Shown: positions 1 through 9,137, counted from the first letter of the stretch. The stretch: DNA of 64,000 nt from Methylococcales bacterium (GCA_028707085.1 JAQTUW010000005.1:53665-117664); one strand, 5' to 3'. The notes: generated from the letters alone by a model not told the origin. Program-made: numbers and translations.

Positions 1-79
1 GGCTGCGTAACACAGCTTGCAATCAACGGCAGGCTTGCGAAAATGGCGACTGTTTTTAACATGGTTAAAGCTTACCATC

Positions 80-691
80 ATGAGCGGACAAAACAAAGTC
101 AGCGGCGTAGTGCTGGCCGGTGGTCTGGCGCGGCGCATGCAGCAGCAGGACAAGGGACTGGTGCAGTTTCAAGGCAGGGCCATGATCAGCTATGCGCTGG
201 CCGCCATGTCGCCGCTGGTGGACGAATTGCTGATCAGCGCCAACCGCCATCAGCATGAATATGGCCGTTATGGGCTGCCGGTCATCGGCGACAGCAGCCC
301 GACATTCGACGGCCCGCTGGCCGGGATACTGGCCGCGATGCGGGTAGCGCGACATCCGCTATTGCTGGTGACGCCGTGCGATTCACCGCTGATCGGGACG
401 GCGCATTTACAACGCCTGCTGGCGACCTTGAACGGCGCTTGCGATGCGGCGGTCGCCTTCGACGGCGCACGCCTGCATCCTGTCGTCATGGTATTGAGAA
501 CACGTCTGCAAGACAGCCTGTCGGACTATTTGCACAGCGGCGAACGCAAAATGGCAAACTGGTTACAGCAACAGCAAATGATCAGGGCCGATTTTAGCGA
601 CATGCCGGCGATATTCGCCAATATCAACACCCCGAACGAATTGCTGGCTCTGGAAGCGGCGGCCTGCTATAGCGATCTGCCTACCACCTGA
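80..691 (+). CDS. mobA: Molybdenum cofactor guanylyltransferase MobA
   Basis: Cytoplasmic enzyme that transfers GMP from GTP to molybdopterin, giving the dinucleotide form used by enzymes such as formate dehydrogenase. The protein (203 aa; family about 190-200) opens with the nucleotide-binding signature LAGGLARRM followed by QQQDKG near residues 12-26, and has the PCDSPL motif near residue 100. The ATG at 80 was chosen over one 63 bases upstream because the family signature then sits at its usual distance from the N-terminus. It is convergent with htpX. The ribosome binding site is weak. Identity is confident from the motifs. Confidence 0.9.
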   Translation: MSGQNKVSGVVLAGGLARRMQQQDKGLVQFQGRAMISYALAAMSPLVDELLISANRHQHEYGRYGLPVIGDSSPTFDGPLAGILAAMRVARHPLLLVTPCDSPLIGTAHLQRLLATLNGACDAAVAFDGARLHPVVMVLRTRLQDSLSDYLHSGERKMANWLQQQQMIRADFSDMPAIFANINTPNELLALEAAACYSDLPTT

Positions 692-728
692 TTCTCGGGC
701 GGCTGCCCACAACAGGCCATGCCGCAAC

Positions 729-1610
729 TCAACGGCTGTTTTTTAAAGCCTCTATCCGTTCTTCCAGAGAAGGATGGCTCATGAACAACTGCCTGATGCC
801 GCTACCGCCGCCGTTAATGCCGAACGCCGCCAGTTCTCCCGGCAGTTGCACAGGCTCCTGGGAACGTTGCAGGGCCTGCAGCGCCGATATCATTTTCTGA
901 CGACCGGCCAGTTGGGCACCGCCGGCGTCGGCGCGAAATTCACGGTGACGCGAAAACCACATCACCAGCATGGAAGCCAGTATGGATAGCGCGATCTGGG
1001 CGACGATCTGGGTAACGTAGTAAGCCGGGCCATAGCCGCGCTCGGTTTTGAACACCATTCTGTCCACCACATAGCCAATGATGCTGGCGAAAAAATAGAC
1101 GAAGGTATTGACCACCCCCTGCATCAGGGACATGGTGACCATGTCGCCGTTGGCGACGTGGCTGATTTCGTGACCGATAACAGCCTCCACTTCGTCCGCG
1201 CTCATGCTGTGCAGCAAACCGGTGCTAACCGCAACCAGCGAGCTGTTACGGCTGGCGCCGGTTGCAAAGGCATTGGGTTCCGGCACGTCGAAAACGCCCA
1301 CTTCAGGCATGCCGATGCCGGCCTGTTTCGATAGCCGGGCTACGACGCCAACCAGCCATTGTTCGGTCTGGTTTTGCGGCTGTTCGATGACGTGGACGCC
1401 CATGGCGTGTTTTGCCGACCATTTGGACATCAGCAACGAGATGAAGGAGCCGCTCATGCCGATCACCGCCGACATGATCAGCAAGGACTGCAGATTGAGA
1501 TTGACGCCTTGCGCATCCAGCGTACCTTGCAATCCCAATACATTGAATATGATGGTGACTGCAATCATGATGGCGACATTGGTGGCCAGAAAAAGTAAAA
1601 TTCTCATCAT
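729..1610 (-). CDS. htpX: Membrane protease HtpX
   Basis: Inner-membrane zinc metalloprotease (M48 family) that degrades damaged membrane proteins together with FtsH. The 293 aa length equals that of the E. coli enzyme. It begins MMRILLFLATNVAIM, a first membrane helix, and carries the zinc motif HEISH near residue 139, followed by two more hydrophobic segments. The start at 1610 was chosen because MMRI matches the family N-terminus and an AGGA box precedes it; the frame is open about 100 bases further upstream without family sequence. It is divergent from the sorbosone dehydrogenase-like gene. Confidence 0.95.
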   Translation of the reverse strand: MMRILLFLATNVAIMIAVTIIFNVLGLQGTLDAQGVNLNLQSLLIMSAVIGMSGSFISLLMSKWSAKHAMGVHVIEQPQNQTEQWLVGVVARLSKQAGIGMPEVGVFDVPEPNAFATGASRNSSLVAVSTGLLHSMSADEVEAVIGHEISHVANGDMVTMSLMQGVVNTFVYFFASIIGYVVDRMVFKTERGYGPAYYVTQIVAQIALSILASMLVMWFSRHREFRADAGGAQLAGRQKMISALQALQRSQEPVQLPGELAAFGINGGGSGIRQLFMSHPSLEERIEALKNSR

Positions 1611-1721
1611 AATTAAAAAATCCTGTGATTGTGGTTGATATGCAAAATGGAGTGGCGGATACTTAATTTCAAGGTGGTAGAGTGTTAAGATGCCGTAAAG
1701 TTTATTTGAGAGACTCAAAAA

Positions 1722-2837
1722 ATGAAAGTTGCCGGATTATTAAAATTTTTGACTCTGCTGCTGGTCGGTCATGTCTGTCAGGCCGCCTCGCCCGAACACG
1801 AAGCCGTATTGCGGCAACTGCATTTACCGCCCGGCTTCAAAATTTCCATCTATGCCGAAAACATGCCCAGCGCACGCAGTCTGGCGCTGGGCGATGACGG
1901 CGTGGTTTTTGTGGGCAGCCGTAACGGCGAAGTTTACGCCCTGCGAGACGCCGATCATAATGGTTATGCCGAACAGCGTCATGTTCTAGCTGAAAAACTG
2001 TATATGCCCAACGGCGTAGCTTACAAGGACGGGGCGCTGTATGTGGCGGAGGTGAACCGCATCATCCGCTTCGACGACATAGTCAGGCATCTGGGCAATC
2101 CGCCCTCGCCCGCCATCGTTTACGCCAAATTCCCGACTGACAGACATCATGGCTGGAAATACCTGCGCTTCGGCCCGGACGGCAAGTTATATACCGCCGT
2201 AGGCGCGCCATGCAATATCTGCAAGCCGGAAAAAACCATTTACGCCTCGCTGCTGCGCATGGACGCCAATGGCGGCAACATGGAAATACTGGCGCATGGC
2301 ATACGCAATACGGTCGGTTTCGATTGGCAGCCGGGAAGCGGACATTTGTTTTTTAATGACAATGGCCGCGATTATCTGGGCGACGATGCCCCGCCGGAAG
2401 AGTTGAACCGCTGGTCGCATCCCGGCGAAGATTTCGGCTACCCTTACTGCCACGGCGGCGATATCGCCGATCCGCAATACGGTAACGATGGTTCCTGCCA
2501 GAACAGTGTGCCGCCGATCTGGAAATACAAGGCCCATATCGCTCCGCTGGGCATGCGGTTTTATACCGGCGACCGGTTTCCGGCCCACTACCGACAGCAG
2601 TTATTTGTCGCCCAGCATGGCTCGTGGAACCGCAGCCAGCCGCAGGGTTATCAGATTTCCGTCATTCACTTTGCAGACGACAGGCCGGTCAGCGAAGAGG
2701 CGTTCATCACCGGCTGGCTGACCGCAAACAACGAGACGCTGGGCCGGCCGGTAGACATTCTGCAATTGCCGGACGGCAGCCTGCTGATCAGCGATGACAA
2801 GCTGGGCGTGGTTTACCGGCTTGAGTACATAAAGTGA
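1722..2837 (+). CDS. PQQ-dependent sugar (sorbosone-type) dehydrogenase
   Basis: Predicted periplasmic quinoprotein of the glucose/sorbosone dehydrogenase beta-propeller family (371 aa). Residues 1-22 form a signal peptide ending in CQAAS. The body shows propeller motifs such as LPPGFKISIYA, DLYRL-like blades, GIRNTVGFDW and GEDFGYPYC, the last typical of this family. Members oxidise sugar aldehydes with PQQ as cofactor, but the substrate cannot be read from the sequence and some members have no known activity. The stop overlaps the next gene's GTG start by four bases, so the two are probably co-transcribed. Confidence 0.82.
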   Translation: MKVAGLLKFLTLLLVGHVCQAASPEHEAVLRQLHLPPGFKISIYAENMPSARSLALGDDGVVFVGSRNGEVYALRDADHNGYAEQRHVLAEKLYMPNGVAYKDGALYVAEVNRIIRFDDIVRHLGNPPSPAIVYAKFPTDRHHGWKYLRFGPDGKLYTAVGAPCNICKPEKTIYASLLRMDANGGNMEILAHGIRNTVGFDWQPGSGHLFFNDNGRDYLGDDAPPEELNRWSHPGEDFGYPYCHGGDIADPQYGNDGSCQNSVPPIWKYKAHIAPLGMRFYTGDRFPAHYRQQLFVAQHGSWNRSQPQGYQISVIHFADDRPVSEEAFITGWLTANNETLGRPVDILQLPDGSLLISDDKLGVVYRLEYIK

Positions 2838-3439
2838 GCCGCAAGGATTTTGAGGTATTAAGCCGGGAAACCGTCTATAGCGGTTTTTTCAGCCTGGAAA
2901 AATATGCGCTCAGACATACGCTGTATCAGGGTGGCTGGAGCCAGACCGTCAGCCGCGAGCTGTTTCGGCGCAATAACTGCGTGGCGGTATTGCTCTATGA
3001 TCCGGAACGCGATGAAGTCGTACTGACCGAACAGTTCCGGGTGGGCGCATTACAGCACCCCCAGCGCGCCTGGCTGCTGGAGATCGTGGCCGGCGCGATC
3101 GAGGACGGCGAAACCGCCGAACAGGTCGCCTATCGGGAGTCTCTGGAGGAAGCCGGTTGCGAAATCGGCGAGCTGCTGGAAATCATGCAGTTTTATACCA
3201 CTCCTGGCGGTTCTTCGGAACGCATCACCCTGTATTGCGGGCGGGTGGACAGCAGCCGCGCGAGCGGCGTCCATGGCTTACAGGAAGAAGGCGAAGATAT
3301 ACTGGTCAGCACCGTCAAGGCGGAGCAGGCATTCAAACTGCTGGCGGACGGCGGTTTCGAATCCGGGCCGGCGATTATCGCCATCCAGTGGCTGTACATG
3401 CACCGTCAGCGCTTGCGCGAGCAGTGGCTGGGCGCGTGA
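2834..3439 (+). CDS. nudF: Nudix hydrolase, ADP-ribose pyrophosphatase type
   Basis: Cytoplasmic hydrolase of the Nudix family that probably cleaves ADP-ribose to AMP and ribose-5-phosphate. The 201 aa protein holds a complete Nudix box near residues 87-109: GAIEDGE, seven residues, then RESLEEAGC. The N-terminal extension with SRELFRRNNCVAVLLYD and the later TTPGGSSERITLY are features of the NudF/ADPRase subgroup. It starts with GTG at 2834, overlapping the preceding stop (GTGA), which indicates translational coupling. The exact substrate is inferred from subgroup features. Confidence 0.85.
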   Translation: MSRKDFEVLSRETVYSGFFSLEKYALRHTLYQGGWSQTVSRELFRRNNCVAVLLYDPERDEVVLTEQFRVGALQHPQRAWLLEIVAGAIEDGETAEQVAYRESLEEAGCEIGELLEIMQFYTTPGGSSERITLYCGRVDSSRASGVHGLQEEGEDILVSTVKAEQAFKLLADGGFESGPAIIAIQWLYMHRQRLREQWLGA

Positions 3440-3523
3440 CGACGGGCGGGCGATCGGCTGTTCCGAACAACCCCGGAGTTGAGTTTGGAAAGAAATGTGC
3501 TCCCCTCCAGGGCGCGGGCTTTT

Positions 3524-3543
3524 ATTCTCGGACAGGCTCCTAG
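3524..3543. repeat. Solo end of MITE-like repeat
   Basis: These 20 bases are identical to the reverse complement of the left end of the inverted-repeat element at 5815-5981. No partner end is seen to the left, so this is a half element or decayed copy lying in the gap between two convergent genes. Confidence 0.7.
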
Positions 3544-3550
3544 GTCAGGT

Positions 3551-3943
3551 TTATTTTTTGGTCATGAAAAAATAAACGGTCTGGCATTTCAGCACCATTT
3601 GTTGTCCGGTTCTTTCGACAACCGAGCAAGTTTCCATTTTTGACCGGCCGGGAGCAGCCTGCTTAACCAGTTTGCCGTCCTCGATACTGTAGTTCAGTAC
3701 CGCGCGCACCTGGTTGATACGGGCATGTTTGTCCGACGATTCATCGGACGTGCCTTCCATGGTGCCGTCTTCCCGGAATGTCCAGACGGTATTGATCTCT
3801 TTGGCGTTGCTGCCGTCACTATGCATCGACTCCTTGTCGATTTGCCAGGCGCCCAGTAAATCGGCGCGGGTCAGTTGCAAATCCGCTGCGAATGCAGAAC
3901 AGGAAATCAGCAGGGCGATGGCGGCAGGGAGTTTAATTTGCAT
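3551..3943 (-). CDS. Exported hypothetical protein
   Basis: Not recognised with certainty. The 130 aa product has a clear signal peptide (residues 1-19, ending SAFA) and a small soluble domain that starts LLGAWQIDKESM and contains VWTFREDGTME. This pattern of a W near the start and a later beta-strand W/F recalls lipocalin-like domains, but that is only a suggestion. Two cysteines (near residues 106 and 119) could form a disulfide. It ends next to the solo repeat and is convergent with nudF. Confidence 0.6.
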   Translation of the reverse strand: MQIKLPAAIALLISCSAFAADLQLTRADLLGAWQIDKESMHSDGSNAKEINTVWTFREDGTMEGTSDESSDKHARINQVRAVLNYSIEDGKLVKQAAPGRSKMETCSVVERTGQQMVLKCQTVYFFMTKK

Positions 3944-4072
3944 GATTGTGCCTTATTTGTAGTAGTTTTAGTGGCCTGGATTGTACCACAGGCAGTGCGG
4001 GATTAAGCCAGACCCTGTTATTTGACAGGACAAATGCCGGGCCAGTTTTCGGCCTATTCCTGTTCCGGCCGG

Positions 4073-4750
4073 TTATGGGATCGTAACGGATGGCTTGTGT
4101 TTTGTCCGCCATTCGGCGATCAGTTTTTCGGCTTTTTTGATTTCGGCCTTGCTCATGGGCGGCTCCAGCCCCAGGAAGCTTTTGACCTGTTCTTCCAGGC
4201 CATGCGCCGCGGCAAGCTGCAGCCACTTATAGCCCTGGATGGCGCTACGCTCCACGCCCTCGCCTTTAAAATACATCGAGCCCAGATTAAACTGCGCCCT
4301 GGCAAAGCCTTGTTCCGCGGATTTTCGATACCAGTCGGCCGCCTGTCGGTAATCGTGCTCCACGCCCAGCCCTTCGTCATACATGGCGGCCAGGTTGTAT
4401 TGCGCCCTGGCGTAGCCTTGTTCCGCCGCCTTGCGATACCACTCCACTGCCTGTACGTAATCCCGGGACACCCCTATGCCCTGATCGTAGATAATACCCA
4501 GCAACAATTGCGCCTCGGCATAGCCCTGCTCCGCGGACTTACGATACCAGCTTAAGGCCGTCGCCTTGTCCTGGGCGACGCCTTCGCCCTTATCGTACAT
4601 TTTACCCTGCCTGAATTGCCAGACGGGATCGTTGTGATCGGGTTCAGAACCCCACTGCTGCAACAGCAGATTATTCGGCCCATCCGTTTCAGCGTTAACC
4701 ACTTTGACAAACAGGCCCGCCAATAGACAAAAAATCGCTAAAAAGCGCAT
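4073..4750 (-). CDS. Sel1-repeat (TPR-like) exported protein
   Basis: A periplasmic or secreted repeat protein of 225 aa. Residues 1-20 are a signal peptide ending VNAE. About four tandem Sel1 units follow, each about 36 residues, with the pattern A-x-x-WYRKSAEQG-x-A-x-AQ-x-x-LG-x-x-Y-x-x-G-x-GV. Sel1 solenoids are protein-interaction scaffolds, and no enzymatic motif is present. A GAGTGA box precedes the ATG. It is divergent from the pirin gene. The partner is unknown. Confidence 0.85.
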   Translation of the reverse strand: MRFLAIFCLLAGLFVKVVNAETDGPNNLLLQQWGSEPDHNDPVWQFRQGKMYDKGEGVAQDKATALSWYRKSAEQGYAEAQLLLGIIYDQGIGVSRDYVQAVEWYRKAAEQGYARAQYNLAAMYDEGLGVEHDYRQAADWYRKSAEQGFARAQFNLGSMYFKGEGVERSAIQGYKWLQLAAAHGLEEQVKSFLGLEPPMSKAEIKKAEKLIAEWRTKHKPSVTIP

Positions 4751-4938
4751 ATTTCACTCTGATTATTCATTTTTCGAAAACTTACCGCAAACTTTCTGGT
4801 CAAAGGCGGAGATTTTGGTTAACAGTGTCCAGGCTATGATTGCGGTATCTTCATAATCAAAAGTCTGCCACTCCGACAAAATTATCGGCGTTAGATAACG
4901 CAATTGCGCTTGGCTTATTGTGCATCAGGAGGTGAAAC

Positions 4939-5808
4939 ATGACAACCCGGATCGAGACGGAAAATACCGTACTGCATTCGCGGCAGGTAGAACAAATATT
5001 GACAGGAATCGCGACATCCGACGGCGCTGGCGTTAAATTGACGCGCTTGCTGGATCACGAGCTGCAAGCCAGGCTGGATCCATTTCTGATGCTGGACGCC
5101 TTTAATAACGACAAAGCCGAAGATTACATTGCCGGTTTTCCCAACCATCCTCATCGCGGCTTCGAAACCCTGACCTATCTGCTGGCCGGCCGCATGCGGC
5201 ATAGCGACAACGCCGGTCATCACGGTGTACTGGAATCCGGCGGCATACAATGGATGTGCGCCGGCCAGGGCATTATTCATTCGGAAATGCCCGAACAGCG
5301 CGATGGCCTGCTGGCGGGTTTCCAGTTATGGATCAATCTGCCGGCCGAACATAAAATGCAGGCTCCCTGGTACCGGGATGTGCAAAATAATGAGATACCG
5401 GAATACGTCTCACTGCAAGGGGCGCTGGTTCGGATCATAGCCGGCCATTCCCAGGGAATGGCCGGCGCCATACAACGTCCGGTTACCCAGCCGCTGTTTC
5501 TGGATCTGCATTTTGCCGACAGCACAGCGTTTAGCCAGCCGCTGCCGGCCGAACACAATGCTTTTATTTATGTATACAGCGGCGAGGTATCGGTAGCCGG
5601 ACAGGACATAGCGGCAAACAGCATGGCGATTTTGACGACTGCCGCCGCTGATGACGGGGTGATCGTGCAGGCCGGGCGCAGCAGCCGGATCATTCTGGTT
5701 GCCGGCGCGCCGCTGCATGAGCCAATTGTGCAGCATGGGCCGTTTGTGATGAACACCCGGCAGGAAATTGCCCAGGCAATCGAGGATTTTAAGGTCGGAC
5801 GATTCTAG
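4939..5808 (+). CDS. Pirin family protein
   Basis: Bicupin metalloprotein of the pirin family (289 aa, typical length). The N-terminal cupin contains the metal-ligand block FPNHPHRGFET near residues 66-76 and a further HSDNAGHHG-type histidine pair, followed by GIQWMCAGQGIIHSE. Some bacterial pirins are quercetin dioxygenases and others are regulators, so the function here is open. A strong ribosome binding site (AGGAGG) lies just before the ATG. The TAG stop abuts the left end of the inverted-repeat element at 5815. Confidence 0.9.
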   Translation: MTTRIETENTVLHSRQVEQILTGIATSDGAGVKLTRLLDHELQARLDPFLMLDAFNNDKAEDYIAGFPNHPHRGFETLTYLLAGRMRHSDNAGHHGVLESGGIQWMCAGQGIIHSEMPEQRDGLLAGFQLWINLPAEHKMQAPWYRDVQNNEIPEYVSLQGALVRIIAGHSQGMAGAIQRPVTQPLFLDLHFADSTAFSQPLPAEHNAFIYVYSGEVSVAGQDIAANSMAILTTAAADDGVIVQAGRSSRIILVAGAPLHEPIVQHGPFVMNTRQEIAQAIEDFKVGRF

Positions 5809-5814
5809 CGAAAG

Positions 5815-5981
5815 CTAGGAGCCTGTCCGAGAATAGAAAACCTACTGCGGAAAAGCCCTTTTGGCCGGATTTCCTGCGCATTTTCGTTAAATAGCGCAAC
5901 TATTCCGCCTCAAATGCGCAAAAAATTCAACTCAAAATGGCTTTCCCTCGCTACGGCTTCTATTCTCGGACAGACTCCTAG
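5815..5981. repeat. MITE-like inverted-repeat element, 167 bp
   Basis: A non-coding element bounded by 24-bp terminal inverted repeats with 23 of 24 positions matching (CTAGGAGCCTGTCCGAGAAT... inward). The interior is about 120 bp and also contains smaller palindromic pieces. No frame encodes a protein. Related ends occur at 3524 and, as a compact palindrome, at 36378, so this is an interspersed family. Mobilisation by a transposase elsewhere in the genome is inference. Confidence 0.75.
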
Positions 5982-6093
5982 CGCCCTACCGGATGTGATA
6001 CACTACAAAAAGGAGTGCTGAGGGAAAGATTCAGAGGACGAAGGATAATGCCGGGCGTTTGCGGCCACTAAATCAAAAACAGGCAGGTATTTT

Positions 6094-6468
6094 ATGAATG
6101 ATATTATCAGCAATGAAAGAACTCCCGAAGAATTGCAGTCGTTAAAACGGCTGACGGCCACGGTTTATCTGTGCCAACTACTTACCTTCATGCTGGCCGG
6201 CCTGCCGCTGCTGGCCGGCGTGGCGCTCAACTTCCTGAAACACGACGCCGTGAAGGGCACATGGCTTGAATCCCATTTCGACTGGCAAATCAAGACCGCC
6301 TGGGTCGTGCTGGCGGGCTTCGCCATTTCCGGCTTAACGTTTACCATGGGTATCGGAATTTTCGTCTTGCTGATAACCGTGGTGTGGATGATCTACAGAA
6401 TCACCATAGGCTGGCATGCGCTGATTGACGGCAACCCGATCAAGGCTTCGGATAATGCTTCAATATAA
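6094..6468 (+). CDS. DUF4870-like small membrane protein
   Basis: Inner-membrane protein of 124 aa with three hydrophobic segments, near residues 24-47, 67-82 and 84-104, separated by a short loop that contains ESHFDWQIKTAW. The layout and the W-x-x-x-W/YR-x-x-x-G-W pattern near the C-terminus resemble DUF4870/Tic20-type small membrane proteins, whose function is not known. An AGGCAGGT-like box precedes the ATG. A GC hairpin follows the stop at 6490. Confidence 0.7.
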   Translation: MNDIISNERTPEELQSLKRLTATVYLCQLLTFMLAGLPLLAGVALNFLKHDAVKGTWLESHFDWQIKTAWVVLAGFAISGLTFTMGIGIFVLLITVVWMIYRITIGWHALIDGNPIKASDNASI

Positions 6469-6489
6469 TTGCGTCGCCCGATCGATGAG

Positions 6490-6509
6490 CAGCCCGCCTT
6501 AGCGGGCTG
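6490..6509. terminator. Hairpin terminator between convergent genes
   Basis: Perfect 8-bp stem CAGCCCGC / GCGGGCTG with a four-base loop, just after the DUF4870-like gene and facing dsbD. There is no long T-run, so it may act as a weak bidirectional terminator. Confidence 0.55.
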
Positions 6510-6534
6510 TCATTACCGATCGATGCAAGGAAAG

Positions 6535-6562
6535 ATGCGCCGCCGCATTGCGGTTGGCGCAT
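6535..6562. terminator. Second intergenic hairpin, 3' of dsbD
   Basis: Stem ATGCGCC / GGCGCAT with a nested inner CCGC / GCGG stem, located 33 bases beyond the dsbD stop. Its position suggests 3' end formation for the cutA-dsbD transcript. This is inferred from structure alone. Confidence 0.45.
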
Positions 6563-6594
6563 ATTGGGACTATTGTTTTAAAAGGCGGAACAGT

Positions 6595-8829
6595 TTAAAG
6601 CCCCTGTAAAGTCCTGACAAAAGCCGCCGCATCCTGAAAACCGATTACCCGGCTGGCAGTCTGTTCCCGGCCATCGGCCGCAAAAAAGATGATACCCGGC
6701 GGCCCCACCAGTCCAAACCGCTGTAGCAAAGCCTTGTCGTCCGCGCTATTCTCCGTCACGTCCGCTTGCAACAGCACAAAACCGGCCAGCCCCTGCCGCA
6801 CTGCGGCGTCGGTAAAGGTATAGGACTCCATTTCCTTGCAGGACACGCACCAGTCCGCATAAAAATCCAGCATGACCGGCTGCCGGCTGTCAGCCGCCTG
6901 TTTCAGCCTGGACTCCAGCTCGGCGACAGATTTCACCCGTTGAAACGCCACGCCATGCTGTTCCGCAACCGGCCCGCCGGCGGACAACAAACCGCGCAAG
7001 GGTTGCAACAGATTGTCGCTACCGGCGCTGAGGCCGATCAGCATCAGCAGGCCATAAGCCAGCATGGCCACGCCCAGCCCCTTCCACAACTTGCGCCAGC
7101 CGGAAGCCGATACGGGTAAATACTCCATCGCCCCCAGAAACACCGCCGACGTCATCAGCAGCATTGCGGTCAGCAACATGGTCGCCGCCACCGGCAAAAT
7201 CCGCGACAGCATCCAGATTGCCACGGCCAGCATGATCACGCCAAAAACCGACTTGGTGGTATCCAGCCATGTGCCGGCTTTCGGCAACAGTTTGCCGGCC
7301 GAGGCGCCCAGCAGCAGCAATGGCGCCCCCATGCCCAAACCCATGACGAACAGCGCCGAACCACCCAGCACCACATCCCCGGTCTGACCGATATAAATCA
7401 GGGCCGCCGCCAGCGGCGCGGCCACGCAGGGGCCGACAATCAACGAAGACAGCGCCCCCATTATCGCCGCGCCCAGATACGAACCATCCCTGTGCCTGTC
7501 GCTGGAATTGATGAACTTGGCCTGTAGCGCCTGCGGCATTTCCAGATTGTAAAAACCGAACATCGACAAGGCCAGCCCCACAAACAGGGCGCTGAAAACC
7601 GCAATCACCCACGGCTCCTGAAAGGCGGCTTGCAGATTCTCGCCAAACAGGGCGGCCAGAATCCCGAACAGGGTATACATCAGCGCCGAGGCCAGCACAT
7701 AACTCAGGGACAGCAGAAACGCCTTGCGAGTCGTGATCGTATCACCCTGCCCGACAATAATACCCGACAAAATCGGAATCATCGGAAATACGCAAGGCGT
7801 AAAGGCCAGCAATAGCCCAAAGCCGAAGAAACTGACCAGAGTCGGCAGCAGGCTATCCTGTTTCAGGCTGTTGACGATCTGATCCTGTTCCGGTGCGGCC
7901 CCGGCAGCGGCCGGCGCCGGCATGGCGGAAACGGAAATCGAAGCGGCGGACACAGCCGGCAGGGACAGGCTCAGGCTGGACTCCAAAGGCGGATAACAAA
8001 CCCCGCGATCCGCGCAACCCTGATATTTGGCGGTCAGAATAACGGTTTCCGCCTGCGAACTCTGTCTTGACAGATGCACGTCGGCGCTGACCTCCTGCCG
8101 ATAAATCTCCACATCGCCAAATTCGGCGTCATGATGCATCTCGCCTTTCGGCAACACATAATGATCCAGACCGACCGACGGCTCGCCGACCAGACTCAGC
8201 GCCAGTTTGTTTTTATATAAATAGTATCCCTCGGCCGCCAGCCAGCTAACGTGCAGGGTATGTTCATCCTTGACGGTGGCGAAAAACTGAAACGCCTGTT
8301 CCGGCGGCAACAAATCACTGGAAAACAGCCCGCCAGTCAGCCCCTTCAAACCCTGCGCCATCTGCTGCAGGGCCGGGGAACCCCCGATCGCCGCAGTAGC
8401 CGGGAGATTCACATCCAGCTCCACCTTCTGCGGCGGATAACAGACGCCGAGATCTGCACAGCCCTGATATTTGACAAACAGTTTAAACTGCGGCAGATGC
8501 TGCGGATTGAGCAGCAAAACCGCCGCCTCCAGCGCCTGCCGGTACACCACCATATCGCCGAATACCGGATCATGATCGATCTCGCCTTCCGGCAGGGTGA
8601 TCTCGGCCACTTTCACGGTATCGGTTCGCGACTCGATTTTGATTTTATCCCGGTACAGATGATAGCCCTTGGCCACCGCCCAGTTGAGTTGCAGCCTGTC
8701 GTTAGCCAGGCCTTTGACCGACAGTTTGAACGCCTCGTCAACCGGCAAAATATCCTTACCGTCCAGCGCCGCAGCCGAATGGGCAAAAAACGCCAGAAAT
8801 CCTAAAAAAATCAATCGATATGCAAACAT
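6595..8829 (-). CDS. dsbD: Thiol:disulfide interchange protein DsbD
   Basis: Inner-membrane protein that carries electrons from cytoplasmic thioredoxin to periplasmic DsbC and related partners. Order seen in the 744 aa product: signal peptide (1-21); a first DsbD-alpha domain (about 25-150, with YQGCADLGVCYPP); a second DsbD-alpha domain (about 175-290, with YQGCADRGVCYPP); eight hydrophobic segments with the two redox cysteines in FTPCVFP and VGPCVAAP; and a C-terminal thioredoxin domain with WCVSC. E. coli DsbD has one alpha domain and 565 aa, so this copy has an internal duplication. It overlaps cutA by 19 bases, as a cutA-dsbD unit. A dsbC partner lies at 33.7 kb. Confidence 0.95.
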   Translation of the reverse strand: MFAYRLIFLGFLAFFAHSAAALDGKDILPVDEAFKLSVKGLANDRLQLNWAVAKGYHLYRDKIKIESRTDTVKVAEITLPEGEIDHDPVFGDMVVYRQALEAAVLLLNPQHLPQFKLFVKYQGCADLGVCYPPQKVELDVNLPATAAIGGSPALQQMAQGLKGLTGGLFSSDLLPPEQAFQFFATVKDEHTLHVSWLAAEGYYLYKNKLALSLVGEPSVGLDHYVLPKGEMHHDAEFGDVEIYRQEVSADVHLSRQSSQAETVILTAKYQGCADRGVCYPPLESSLSLSLPAVSAASISVSAMPAPAAAGAAPEQDQIVNSLKQDSLLPTLVSFFGFGLLLAFTPCVFPMIPILSGIIVGQGDTITTRKAFLLSLSYVLASALMYTLFGILAALFGENLQAAFQEPWVIAVFSALFVGLALSMFGFYNLEMPQALQAKFINSSDRHRDGSYLGAAIMGALSSLIVGPCVAAPLAAALIYIGQTGDVVLGGSALFVMGLGMGAPLLLLGASAGKLLPKAGTWLDTTKSVFGVIMLAVAIWMLSRILPVAATMLLTAMLLMTSAVFLGAMEYLPVSASGWRKLWKGLGVAMLAYGLLMLIGLSAGSDNLLQPLRGLLSAGGPVAEQHGVAFQRVKSVAELESRLKQAADSRQPVMLDFYADWCVSCKEMESYTFTDAAVRQGLAGFVLLQADVTENSADDKALLQRFGLVGPPGIIFFAADGREQTASRVIGFQDAAAFVRTLQGL

Positions 8830-9137
8830 GAATTAATCCATTCCAAATAATCGGTAGAAGCGGCGTCAATAGCCAGAGCGATAATCTCCGGCAATTGATA
8901 GGGATGCAGTTTTTTAATGGCGGCTTCAACAGCCGCAAATTGCTGCTGATGGGTTTTGATCAACAGCAAATGTTCCTGAGCGGTTTCCACCGCCCCCTGC
9001 CATTCATAGACGGATTTGAGCCCCGGCAGGATGTTCACGCAGGCAGCCAGCCGATCCGCAATCAGCGCGGCCGCCAGCGTATCGGCAGTTTCCGCATCAG
9101 GGCAGGTACAGAGTATCACTTGGTACATGGGAATCAT
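8811..9137 (-). CDS. cutA: Divalent-cation tolerance protein CutA
   Basis: Small trimeric cytoplasmic protein (108 aa) linked to copper and other divalent-metal tolerance. Signature stretches include LAACVNILPG and KSVYEWQG near the middle and HPYQLPEI near residue 80, all typical of CutA1. Two starts are possible: ATG at 9137 or ATG at 9128; the AGGA box is better spaced for the shorter form. The 3' end overlaps dsbD, the same gene order as in E. coli. Confidence 0.92.
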   Translation of the reverse strand: MIPMYQVILCTCPDAETADTLAAALIADRLAACVNILPGLKSVYEWQGAVETAQEHLLLIKTHQQQFAAVEAAIKKLHPYQLPEIIALAIDAASTDYLEWINSCLHID

